From: JBGPLJ01 sp035644395
GTDB taxonomy: Bacteria > Pseudomonadota > Gammaproteobacteria > Steroidobacterales > Steroidobacteraceae
Assembly (NCBI GenBank): GCA_035644395.1
Contig: DASQOR010000083.1
Span: 1 to 64,000 of the forward strand
DNA: 64,000 nucleotides
Reading direction: 5' to 3'
In this document: positions 1 through 9,833 of the stretch, in pieces
How positions within the stretch are numbered: position 1 is the stretch's first letter
Layout: the number at the start of each line of letters is the position of its first letter
Position numbers and translations under genes: made by a program
The notes under the pieces: model-generated
The model's input: only the letters and a program-made list of their open reading frames with translations
What the model was told of the DNA's origin: nothing
Database searches by the model: none

Positions 1-1
1 G

Positions 2-112
2 CTCATCAGCTTCATGCACTATGACCTGGGCTTCTTCGATGACCAATTCACGCGCGTCGAATGCGCCCCCAATCCGTTCCAGGCTAAAGTGTTACCCATG
101 TCTCCGGTATAA
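2..112 (+). pseudogene. C-terminal end of an IS481-like transposase (truncated by window edge)
   Basis: The frame is open from the window edge and ends with the residues KVLPMSPV and a TAA stop. That tail, preceded by a short hydrophobic/aromatic stretch (FMHYDLGFFDD), is typical of the C-terminus of IS481-type DDE integrase/transposases. Only the last 36 residues are inside the window, so it is not possible to tell whether the element is intact. The family call rests on the tail motif alone. The reading frame runs directly into the presumed IS end, and a tRNA-Pro gene follows. Confidence 0.55.
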
Positions 113-145
113 ACCGTTACCCATGTGACCGGAATGGACCGTTCA
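87..145. repeat. Presumed right end of the insertion sequence
   Basis: An 11-base word, GTTACCCATGT, occurs twice in direct orientation at 91-101 and 116-126, each followed by a CCGG-containing stretch. It spans the transposase stop codon and the sequence after it. Read from the other strand the region would begin TGAACGGTCC, a plausible IS terminus. The other end of the element lies outside the window, so the boundary at about 145 is an inference. Confidence 0.4.
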
Positions 146-149
146 AGTA

Positions 150-227
<78 letters not shown>

Positions 228-276
228 ACCGAGGGACTTGAGATTCTAGCGGAAGGCGCGGCGCGCCGTGCGACGG

Positions 277-633
277 CTAGCGCCGCAGGATCTTGATGAG
301 CTCCTCGAGCTCCATGCGCACCTGCCGCACGATCTGCTGACTCTGGTTGAGATCGTCGCGGGCCTCATCGCCCGTCAGGCGCTGGCGCGCACCGCCAATC
401 GTGAAGCCCTGCTCGTACAGGAGGCTTCTGATCTGGCGGATGATGATGACGTCCTGCCGCTGGTAGTAGCGGCGGTTGCCGCGGCGCTTCACCGGCTTCA
501 GCTGCGGGAACTCCTGTTCCCAGTAACGCAGCACGTGCGGCTTCACGCCGCAGAGGTCGCTGACCTCTCCGATCGTGAAATAGCGCTTGCCCGGGATCGG
601 CGGCAGTTCGTCGTTATTGCTTGGTTCCAGCAT
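277..633 (-). CDS. MerR-family transcriptional regulator
   Basis: A small (118 aa) DNA-binding protein. The winged helix-turn-helix of the MerR family occupies about residues 17-85, with the hallmark YFTIGEVSDLCGV at the start and the LRYWEQEFPQL segment typical of the subgroup encoded next to ihfA. The C-terminus is a short dimerisation helix with no effector domain and no metal-binding cysteines, so it is not a metal sensor. The ATG overlaps the end of ihfA by 20 nt, so it should be translated from the pheST-ihfA transcript. The target genes are not known from sequence. Confidence 0.9.
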   Translation of the reverse strand: MLEPSNNDELPPIPGKRYFTIGEVSDLCGVKPHVLRYWEQEFPQLKPVKRRGNRRYYQRQDVIIIRQIRSLLYEQGFTIGGARQRLTGDEARDDLNQSQQIVRQVRMELEELIKILRR

Positions 634-916
634 AAGCCTCGACCCGTGCTTTTAGTTTTTGTCCGGGGCGGAAGGTCACGACGCGCCGCGCGCTGATCGG
701 GATTTCCTCGCCCGTCTTGGGGTTCCGGCCCGGCCGCTGGTTCTTGTCGCGCAGGTCGAAATTGCCGAAGCCGGAGAGCTTCACCTGCTCTCCGCCTGCA
801 AGCGCCGCGCGCACTTCCTCGAAAAAGAGGTCGACCAGCTCGCGCGCCTCTCGCTTGTTGAGGCCGAGCTGGTTGAACAGGGCTTCCGCCATCTCTGCTT
901 TGGTGAGTGCTGGCAT
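614..916 (-). CDS. ihfA: Integration host factor subunit alpha
   Basis: DNA-bending protein that pairs with IhfB to make sharp bends for recombination, replication and promoter control. It is 100 aa, the usual length. The conserved beta-arm sequence GRNPKTGEEIPI is present, with the intercalating proline at about residue 66. It follows pheT by 3 nt and overlaps merR at its end, the order seen in many gammaproteobacteria. The partner ihfB lies at 50401-50703 in this window, so both IHF genes are present. Confidence 0.97.
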   Translation of the reverse strand: MPALTKAEMAEALFNQLGLNKREARELVDLFFEEVRAALAGGEQVKLSGFGNFDLRDKNQRPGRNPKTGEEIPISARRVVTFRPGQKLKARVEAYAGTKQ

Positions 917-919
917 GGA

Positions 920-3304
<2,385 letters not shown>

Positions 3305-3307
3305 GCT

Positions 3308-4330
3308 TCAGCCCGCCCGGAACTGCGTGAGGAACCGCAGATCGTTTTCGAAGAACAGGCGCACGTCCGGCACCTGGTAGCGCAGCATCGCCATGCGGTC
3401 GATGCCCATGCCGAAGGCGTAACCGGTGTAGCGCTCCGGATCGATGCCGACCTGGCGGAAGACGTTTGGGTGCACCATGCCGCAGCCGAGGACCTCGACC
3501 CAGCCGGTACGCTTGCAGGATCCGCAGCCCGGGCCGCCGCAGATCAGGCACTCGATGTCGACTTCCGCCGACGGCTCGGTGAACGGAAAGTAAGACGGCC
3601 GGAAACGCATCTTGAGCTTGCGCTCGAAGAAGAGCTCCATGAACTGGTGCAGCATCGCCTTGAGGTTCGCAAGGCTGATGCCCTCGTCCACCACGAGGCC
3701 CTCGATCTGGTGAAACATCGGCGTGTGCGTCATGTCCGAGTCGCAGCGGTAGACGCGGCCGGGCGCGATGATGCGAAGCGGAGGCTTGCGCGACTGCATG
3801 ACCCGCACCTGCACGTTCGAGGTGTGCGTTCGCAGGAGCTTGCCGTCCGGAAAGTAGAACGTGTCGTGCATCGCGCGGGCCGGGTGCAACTCCGGGATGT
3901 TGAGTGCTTCGAAGTTGTGGAATTCGTCTTCCACCTCGGGCCCCTCGGCCACTTCGAACCCCGCGCCGCCGAAGATCTCCTCCATCCGGCGGCGCACGGT
4001 GCTGACAGGGTGGAATCCGCCCTGCTCCTGGCCGCGGCCTGGCACCGTGACGTCGATGGCGCCGGCTGCGAGGTCCGCCGCCACCGATGCGCTCTCGAGA
4101 ACCGCCCTGCGCGCCTCGATGGCCGCCGTGACCGCCTGTTTCGCCTGGTTGATCTTCTGGCCGGCCGCTGCCCGCTCGCTCGCTTCGAGCGCGCCGAGCG
4201 TCTTCAGCTGCTCGGTGATGAGGCCCCGCTTTCCGAGCAGCCGCACGCGCACCGAGTCGAGCTCGGAGAGACTTGCAGTGCTCTCGATCTCCCGGGTGAC
4301 ATTCGCGATCAGCGAATCAATCGACTCCAC
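3308..4330 (-). CDS. pheS: Phenylalanine--tRNA ligase alpha subunit
   Basis: Catalytic subunit of PheRS, 340 aa. A coiled-coil N-terminal arm is followed by the class II synthetase core. Motif 2 is seen around FHQIEGLVVD, and motif 3 is FGMGIDRMAMLRY near the C-terminus. The GTG start is only 13 nt from the end of rplT, so there is no room for the pheM leader peptide and attenuator that separate these genes in Escherichia coli. Expression must therefore be set further upstream or by another mechanism. Confidence 0.97.
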   Translation of the reverse strand: MESIDSLIANVTREIESTASLSELDSVRVRLLGKRGLITEQLKTLGALEASERAAAGQKINQAKQAVTAAIEARRAVLESASVAADLAAGAIDVTVPGRGQEQGGFHPVSTVRRRMEEIFGGAGFEVAEGPEVEDEFHNFEALNIPELHPARAMHDTFYFPDGKLLRTHTSNVQVRVMQSRKPPLRIIAPGRVYRCDSDMTHTPMFHQIEGLVVDEGISLANLKAMLHQFMELFFERKLKMRFRPSYFPFTEPSAEVDIECLICGGPGCGSCKRTGWVEVLGCGMVHPNVFRQVGIDPERYTGYAFGMGIDRMAMLRYQVPDVRLFFENDLRFLTQFRAG

Positions 4331-4343
4331 TGCCGGCTCCGCA

Positions 4344-4703
4344 TCAGGCGGCGACGGCCGACTTCGCCTTCTCCGCGATGGCGCCGAAGGCCGCCGGATC
4401 GCTCACCGCGATCTCGGCCAGCACCTTGCGGTCGATCGCGAGGTTGGCCTTCTTGAGGCCGTTGATCAACACGCTGTAGGAGAGCCCGTGCTCTCGCGCC
4501 GCCGCGTTGATCCGCGCGATCCAGAGCGCGCGATAGTCGCGTTTCTTGATGCGCCGGCCCGCGTACGCGTACTGGCCCGCCTTGATGACGGCTTGCTTGG
4601 CGGTACGGAAGACCTTGCGCCGCGCGTTGTAATAGCCCTTGGCCTTGCCAAGGATCTTCTTGTGGCGCCGACCTGCGGTGACGCCGCGTTTGACTCTTGC
4701 CAT
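4344..4703 (-). CDS. rplT: 50S ribosomal protein L20
   Basis: Assembly-initiating 23S rRNA-binding protein, 119 aa, very basic N-terminus (MARVKRGVTAGRRHKK) and the conserved C-terminal globular domain. In Escherichia coli L20 also represses its own operon by binding mRNA ahead of rpmI. The infC-rpmI gap here contains a small hairpin (5004-5018) that could serve, but the homologous pseudoknot was not modelled. It lies 27 nt after rpmI. Confidence 0.98.
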   Translation of the reverse strand: MARVKRGVTAGRRHKKILGKAKGYYNARRKVFRTAKQAVIKAGQYAYAGRRIKKRDYRALWIARINAAAREHGLSYSVLINGLKKANLAIDRKVLAEIAVSDPAAFGAIAEKAKSAVAA

Positions 4704-4730
4704 GACTTGGATTCCTCGGTTGGTTACGGA

Positions 4731-4928
4731 TTATTTCGCATGCGGAAGAAGCTGCTTGAGGCGCCCGACATCGGTCTCGTGGACCATGTGGGGACTCCTC
4801 AACTGCCGCTTCGTCTTCTGCGACTTGTGACCGAGGTTATGGCGACGGTAGGCCGTGCCGCGTTTGAAGCCCTTCGCTGTTTTGCGAAAGCGCTTCGCCG
4901 CAGCCCGGTTGGTTTTCAACTTGGGCAT
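4731..4928 (-). CDS. rpmI: 50S ribosomal protein L35
   Basis: Small basic 65-aa ribosomal protein beginning MPKLKTNRAAAKRF, diagnostic for bL35. A GAGGAG ribosome-binding site sits 8 nt before the ATG. It lies in the conserved infC-rpmI-rplT order, after a 102-nt spacer downstream of infC. Confidence 0.98.
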   Translation of the reverse strand: MPKLKTNRAAAKRFRKTAKGFKRGTAYRRHNLGHKSQKTKRQLRSPHMVHETDVGRLKQLLPHAK

Positions 4929-5003
4929 GACATCGACTCCTCTATGTGGCCCTGCTCACAGGCTCCACTTGCGTGGCGCCGCTTGCAGGCGAATCGCTGA
5001 CCG

Positions 5004-5018
5004 TGGGGTCTCGCCCCA
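5004..5018 (-). promoter_or_regulatory. Small hairpin in the infC-rpmI spacer
   Basis: A perfect 5-bp stem TGGGG/CCCCA with a five-base loop lies in the 102-nt untranslated stretch between infC and rpmI. No U-run follows, so it is not a standard terminator. The position corresponds to the region where L20 represses rpmI/rplT in Escherichia coli. A regulatory role is only inferred. Confidence 0.3.
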
Positions 5019-5030
5019 TCCCGTCGGCGG

Positions 5031-5552
5031 TTACTTCTTTTTTGGCGCTATGACCATGATCAGCTGCTTGCCCTCCATCATCGGATGCTGCTCGATCTGC
5101 CCGTAGGGGGTGAGATCGCCAACGATCCGGTCGAGGAGCCGGCGGCCGATTTCCTGGTGCACCAACTCTCGGCCGCGATAACGCAAGGTTATCTTGGCCT
5201 TGTCCCCTTCCGTCAGAAAGCGCGTCAGGTTTCTGACCTTCACCTGATAGTCCGCTTCTTCCGTTCCGGGACGAAACTTCACTTCCTTGATGTGGATGAC
5301 TTTCTGCTTGCGCTTCGCCGAGTGCGCCTTCTTGTTCTGTTCGAACAGGAATTTTCCGTAGTCCATCACGCGGACGACGGGCGGTTCGGCGGTGGGCGAC
5401 ACTTCGACGAGATCCAGTTCCGCTGCCTGCGCCATCTGGAGCGCCTCGCCTCGACTCATGACCCCGGCTTGCGCGCCGTGGGCATCGATGACTCTCAACG
5501 TTGGGGAGTTGATCTCTTCGTTGCGCCGGACGCGCTTGGCTGATGTCGCTAT
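5031..5552 (-). CDS. infC: Translation initiation factor IF-3, with a non-canonical AUA (or GUU) start
   Basis: Binds the 30S subunit, blocks premature 50S joining and rejects wrong start codons. The TTG at 5498 would remove the conserved N-terminal segment. The frame continues upstream through KRVRRNEEINSPTLRVID, matching the usual IF-3 N-terminus, to an in-frame stop at 5556-5558. Only ATA (5550-5552) or GTT (5553-5555) are available as start. GGAGG (5561-5565) is 8 nt from ATA. That gives 173 aa, near the usual 175-180. In Escherichia coli infC starts with AUU and is repressed by IF-3 itself through that codon. The same logic probably applies here. The gene starts immediately after thrS. 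Confidence 0.93.
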   Translation of the reverse strand: MATSAKRVRRNEEINSPTLRVIDAHGAQAGVMSRGEALQMAQAAELDLVEVSPTAEPPVVRVMDYGKFLFEQNKKAHSAKRKQKVIHIKEVKFRPGTEEADYQVKVRNLTRFLTEGDKAKITLRYRGRELVHQEIGRRLLDRIVGDLTPYGQIEQHPMMEGKQLIMVIAPKKK

Positions 5553-5555
5553 AAC

Positions 5556-7484
5556 CTAGTCCTCCACTTTATGTAGTCCGCGGCTCGCTATTTCCTTGTT
5601 GAGCCTCGTAACCAACGACTCAAGCGGCACCGCCCCGAGGTCCTTGCCAGTCAGGGTTCGTACCGCGAGCGTCTTCGTTTCGACTTCCTTGTCACCCGCT
5701 ACCAGAAGATAGGGAATCCTCTGCAACGTGTGCTCGCGAATCTTATAGCCTAGCTTTTCGTTTCTCAAGTCCATTTCGACCCGAAGCCCCTGATTTTGCA
5801 GGGTTTCAGCGCATTCACGCAGATAGGGCTGCTGGCGGTCGGTGATGTTGAGCAAAACCGCCTGCACCGGCGCGAGCCAGAGCGGCAGCCGGCCGGCGTA
5901 ATGCTCGATCATGATGCCGCAGAAACGCTCGAGCGAACCGAAGATCGCCCGGTGCAGCATCACGGGCACGTGCCGCTGGCTGTCTTCGCCGATGTACGAA
6001 GCCCCGAGGCGCTCGGGAAGGTTCAGGTCGACCTGCCAGGTGCCACACTGCCAGTCGCGGCCAATGGCGTCCCGGAGCACGAATTCCAGCTTGGGCCCGT
6101 AAAAGGCACCCTCGCCCGGGTTCATCGTCACTTCCACACCGGCTACCCGGCAGGCTTCCAGCAGCGCGGCTTCGGAGCGGTCCCACACATCGTCGGCGCC
6201 CACGCGCTTCGGCGGCCGGTCGGAGAACCTGATCTCGACGTCGGTGAAGCCGAATTCCCTGTAGATGGCGAGGATCAGGTGGATGCCACGAACGGACTCG
6301 TCGGTGAGCTGCTCGTGTGTGCAGAAGACATGGGCGTCATCCTGCGTGAAGGCGCGTACGCGCATCAGGCCGTGCAGTGCGCCTGACGGCTCGTAACGGT
6401 GGACCTTGCCGAACTCGCAGAACCGCAGTGGCAATTCGCGGTAGCTGCGCAGTCCCTGGCGGAAGACCTGGATGTGCCCGGGGCAGTTCATCGGCTTGAT
6501 CGCATACGTACGCTCGTCCGGCGTCTGCGTGAGATACATGTTCTCGCCGAACTTCTCGAGATGGCCCGACTGGGCCCAGAGCGTCGCGTCCATCAGTTCC
6601 GGCGTGTTGATCTCGACGTAGCCCGCCTTCGACTGCGCCTCGCGCATGTAGGCGATCAGATTCTGGAAGAGCGTCCAGCCCTTCGGATGCCAGAAAACCG
6701 CGCCCGGCGCCTCCTCCTGGAAATGGAACAGGTCCTGATCCTTCCCGAGCCGGCGATGATCGCGCTTCTCGGCCTCTTCGAGCCGGTGCAGGTAGTCCGC
6801 GAGCTGCTTGTCGTCGGGCCAGGCCGTTCCGTAGATCCGCTGCAGCATTTCGTTGCGCGAATCCCCTCGCCAGTAGGCGCCCGCGACCTTCATCAGCTTG
6901 AAGGCCTTGAGCTTGCCGGTCGAAGGCACGTGCGGACCGCGGCAGAGATCGATCCAGTCACCCTGGCCATAGAGGCTGATGGTTTCGTTCGCCGGGATCG
7001 CCTGGATAATCTCGGCCTTGTAGTGCTCGCCGAGGCTCTTGAAGAATGCGACCGCCTCGTCACGCGACATGGCTTTGCGGTGGACCGGAAGATCCTTCGC
7101 CGCGATTTCGGTCATGCGCTTCTCGATCGCAGCGAGGTCTTCCGGCGTGAAGGGGCGCTGGTACGCGAAGTCGTAGTAGAAGCCGTCCTCGATCACCGGG
7201 CCGATCGTGACCTGCGCCTCCGGATAGAGCTCCTGGACGGCATTCGCCAGCAGGTGTGCCGTCGAATGGCGGAGGATCTCGAGGCCCTCCTTGTCCTTCG
7301 ACGTGATGATGCGCAGCTTCGCGTCGTGATCGATCACGTGGCTCGTGTCGACGAGCTTGCCGTCGACGCTGCCGGCGAGTGCCGCCTTGCGCAGGCCCGC
7401 CCCAATGCTGCCCGCTACCTGGTCGACGGTGACCGGTGCGTCAAACTTCTTCTGGCTGCCGTCCGGCAGCGTAATTGCGGGCAT
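5556..7484 (-). CDS. thrS: Threonine--tRNA ligase
   Basis: Class II synthetase of 642 aa. A TGS domain covers about residues 1-62. The editing domain follows, with the HSTAHLLANA metal-site motif. The catalytic core contains MNCPGH (zinc cysteine) and FTQDDAHVFC, and there is an anticodon-binding domain at the C-terminus. Only 21 nt separate the ATG from the 3' end of tRNA-Val. That gap shows no clear Shine-Dalgarno and cannot hold the tRNA-like translational operator known in Escherichia coli. Confidence 0.97.
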   Translation of the reverse strand: MPAITLPDGSQKKFDAPVTVDQVAGSIGAGLRKAALAGSVDGKLVDTSHVIDHDAKLRIITSKDKEGLEILRHSTAHLLANAVQELYPEAQVTIGPVIEDGFYYDFAYQRPFTPEDLAAIEKRMTEIAAKDLPVHRKAMSRDEAVAFFKSLGEHYKAEIIQAIPANETISLYGQGDWIDLCRGPHVPSTGKLKAFKLMKVAGAYWRGDSRNEMLQRIYGTAWPDDKQLADYLHRLEEAEKRDHRRLGKDQDLFHFQEEAPGAVFWHPKGWTLFQNLIAYMREAQSKAGYVEINTPELMDATLWAQSGHLEKFGENMYLTQTPDERTYAIKPMNCPGHIQVFRQGLRSYRELPLRFCEFGKVHRYEPSGALHGLMRVRAFTQDDAHVFCTHEQLTDESVRGIHLILAIYREFGFTDVEIRFSDRPPKRVGADDVWDRSEAALLEACRVAGVEVTMNPGEGAFYGPKLEFVLRDAIGRDWQCGTWQVDLNLPERLGASYIGEDSQRHVPVMLHRAIFGSLERFCGIMIEHYAGRLPLWLAPVQAVLLNITDRQQPYLRECAETLQNQGLRVEMDLRNEKLGYKIREHTLQRIPYLLVAGDKEVETKTLAVRTLTGKDLGAVPLESLVTRLNKEIASRGLHKVED

Positions 7485-7505
7485 GCGTTACGGGCGCTTG
7501 CAATC

Positions 7506-7580
7506 TGGTAGGCGCGGCTGGGATCGAACCAGCGACCACCACCATGTCAAGGTGATGCTCTACCACTGAGCTACGCGCCT
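7506..7580 (-). tRNA. tRNA-Val (anticodon GAC)
   Basis: A 75-nt cloverleaf on the minus strand. The acceptor is AGGCGCG/CGCGCCT, the D-arm contains GCTCAGTGGTAGAGC, the anticodon loop is TTGACAT (anticodon GAC), the T-arm has GGTTCGATCC, and CCA is encoded. It sits directly upstream of thrS in the same orientation, so one primary transcript could carry both and be cut at the tRNA 3' end. Confidence 0.95.
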
Positions 7581-7625
7581 TCAAAAAGGGCGCCAAAGAT
7601 ACCGGGAAAGCGGTGACAGATCTAG

Positions 7626-7706
7626 AAAGGGGGACTGATCTATTTTCCCGCGCGCTGTGCCAGAGTGACGTCGAGGCTTAAGGGGAAAATGGATCTGTCC
7701 CCTCTT
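7626..7706. repeat. GGGGACAGATC-type palindromic repeat, copy 1
   Basis: Two inverted arms of about 25 nt (7625-7649 and 7682-7706) agree at 18 of 20 core positions (GGGGAC, GATC, ATTTTCCC). They are separated by a 32-nt loop. The right arm ends 4 nt before the uvrB stop codon. It is related to the elements at 18061-18145 and 20676-20732. A REP-like, RAYT-mobilised element is a reasonable guess, but no RAYT transposase is in the window. Confidence 0.8.
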
Positions 7707-7710
7707 GCGC

Positions 7711-9729
7711 CTAGCTGGCCAGCTGTCCGCCAAGGCCGAGCCCCGCCTTTCGCATGCGTTCGATCTGGTCGCGCAGCTTCGCCGCTTCCTCGAACTCGAG
7801 ATTGCGCGCCAGCCGGAACATCTCCTGCTCGAGCTTCCTGATGCGCTTCACGATCTGCTCGGGCGGCACATTGCCGTACTCGAGCGTCGGGTCGTCGATC
7901 CTGCGGCCCGCCTCGAGCGCGCTGCGCGCGCCTTCCATGATGTCGGAGACCGCCTTGACGACGCCCCGCGGCGTGATGCCGTGCTTTTCATTGAACTCGA
8001 GCTGCTTCGCCCGGCGGCGGTTGGTTTCATCGATTGCCCGCTGCATCGAGCCCGTGACCCGGTCCGCATACAGGATGGCCTTGCCCGCGATGTGGCGGGC
8101 GGCGCGGCCGATCGTCTGGATGAGCGAATTGTCCGACCGAAGGAATCCCTCCTTGTCCGCGTCGAGGATGGCGACGAGCGACACCTCCGGCATGTCGAGG
8201 CCTTCGCGCAGGAGATTGATGCCGACCAGCACGTCGAACTTGCCGAGCCTCAAGTCCCGGATGATCTCCACCCGCTCCACCGTTTCGATGTCCGAGTGCA
8301 GGTAGCGCACGCGCACGCCGTGCTCGTGCAGGTACTCGGTGAGATCCTCCGCCATGCGCTTGGTGAGCGTCGTGATCAGCACGCGCTCGTTGAGCGCCGC
8401 GCAGCGCTTGATCTCCGACAGCACGTCTTCGACCTGGCTGCGCACCGGCCGCACTTCGACTTCCGGGTCGATGAGGCCGGTCGGCCGCACCACCTGTTCG
8501 ACGACCTGGCCGGAGCGCTGAGCCTCGTAGGGACCGGGCGTCGCCGACACGAAGATGACCTGCGGCGCCAGCCGCTCGAACTCATCGAACCGCAGCGGCC
8601 GGTTGTCGAGCGCCGACGGCAGGCGGAAGCCGTATTCGACCAGGGTCTCTTTGCGGGAGCGGTCGCCGCGGTACATCGCGCCGAGCTGCGGCACGGTCTG
8701 ATGGCTCTCATCGATCACGAGGAGCGCATTGTTCGGCAGATAGTCGAAGAGGCAAGGCGGTGGCTCGCCGGGCTGACGGCCCGACAGGTAGCGCGAGTAG
8801 TTCTCGATGCCCGAGCAGTACCCGACCTCGTTCATCATTTCGATGTCGAAGAGCGTCCGCTGCTCGAGGCGCTGCGCTTCGACCAGCTTGCTCGCGGCGC
8901 GCAGCTCCGCGAGCCGCAGCCGCAGATCCTCGCGAATCTGGTCGAGCACGTTGAGCAGCCGCTCTTTCGGCGTCACGTAATGCGTTGCCGGGTAGACCGT
9001 GAATCGCGGGACCTTGCGCGACGTTTCGCCGGTCAGCGGATCGAAGAGCGTGAGCGTGCGGATTTCCTCGTCATCAAGTTCGACGCGCACGGCCTCGCGC
9101 TCCGATTCCGCGGGGAAGATGTCGATGACGTCGCCGCGCACGCGGTAGGTCGCCTGCTCGAGATCCAGTTCGTTGCGCGTGTACTGCATGTCGGCGAGGC
9201 GGCGCAAGAGCTTGCGCTGGTCCATGCGCTCGCCGCGCACGAGGTGCAGCACCATCGACAGGTACGCCTTCGGATCGCCGAGGCCGTAGATCGCCGAGAC
9301 CGTCGCCACGATGATCGAATCCCGGCGCTCGAGCAGCGCCTTGGTCGCCGAGAGGCGCATCTGCTCGATGTGCTGGTTGATGGAGGCGTCTTTTTCGATG
9401 TACGTGTCGGAAGCCGGTACGTAGGCCTCCGGCTGGTAGTAGTCGTAGTACGAGACGAAGTACTCGACGGCGTTCTTCGGGAAGAAGTCGCGGAATTCCC
9501 CATAGAGCTGCGCTGCCAGTGTCTTGTTGTGCGCAAGCACCAAGGTGGGGCGCTGGACTCGCGAGATCACTTCCGCAATGGAAAATGTCTTGCCGCTCCC
9601 GGTGACCCCGAGGAGCGTCTGGTGCGAAAGGCCCGTCTTCAAGCCGTCCACCAGCTTGCTGATGGCCTCCGGCTGATCGCCGGCCGGCTCGAACCCGGCC
9701 GTGAGCTCAAATGTCGGCGTTTCGGTCAT
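7711..9729 (-). CDS. uvrB: UvrABC system protein B (excision nuclease helicase subunit)
   Basis: Damage-verification subunit of nucleotide excision repair. The Walker A motif GVTGSGKTF is near residue 38. The beta-hairpin region (YYDYYQPEAYVP) inserts between DNA strands. Helicase motifs follow, and a C-terminal UVR motif (LEFEEAAKLRDQIERM) binds UvrC. The ATG at 9729 gives 672 aa, matching the family's usual size. A TTG 12 nt upstream is a less likely start. No CTGT-N8-ACAG LexA box is visible in the 92-nt upstream gap, so SOS control is not supported by the sequence seen. Confidence 0.97.
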   Translation of the reverse strand: MTETPTFELTAGFEPAGDQPEAISKLVDGLKTGLSHQTLLGVTGSGKTFSIAEVISRVQRPTLVLAHNKTLAAQLYGEFRDFFPKNAVEYFVSYYDYYQPEAYVPASDTYIEKDASINQHIEQMRLSATKALLERRDSIIVATVSAIYGLGDPKAYLSMVLHLVRGERMDQRKLLRRLADMQYTRNELDLEQATYRVRGDVIDIFPAESEREAVRVELDDEEIRTLTLFDPLTGETSRKVPRFTVYPATHYVTPKERLLNVLDQIREDLRLRLAELRAASKLVEAQRLEQRTLFDIEMMNEVGYCSGIENYSRYLSGRQPGEPPPCLFDYLPNNALLVIDESHQTVPQLGAMYRGDRSRKETLVEYGFRLPSALDNRPLRFDEFERLAPQVIFVSATPGPYEAQRSGQVVEQVVRPTGLIDPEVEVRPVRSQVEDVLSEIKRCAALNERVLITTLTKRMAEDLTEYLHEHGVRVRYLHSDIETVERVEIIRDLRLGKFDVLVGINLLREGLDMPEVSLVAILDADKEGFLRSDNSLIQTIGRAARHIAGKAILYADRVTGSMQRAIDETNRRRAKQLEFNEKHGITPRGVVKAVSDIMEGARSALEAGRRIDDPTLEYGNVPPEQIVKRIRKLEQEMFRLARNLEFEEAAKLRDQIERMRKAGLGLGGQLAS

Positions 9730-9833
9730 GGCGATGCGCAAATGGGGGCGCTAAGCGAAATTAGCAGCGTGTGAAAATAGCGGTGGCGGCAGCGCTCCGG
9801 TAAAATGCGCGCCGTCCAAAACCCACCTCGAGA

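Noticed and set aside
7705..9774. Plus-strand frame of 689 codons opposite uvrB
   Set aside because: It is the antisense image of uvrB, with no recognisable protein.
9730..9833. LexA (SOS) box upstream of uvrB
   Set aside because: No CTGT-N8-ACAG palindrome was found in the gap to the aspartate aminotransferase gene.
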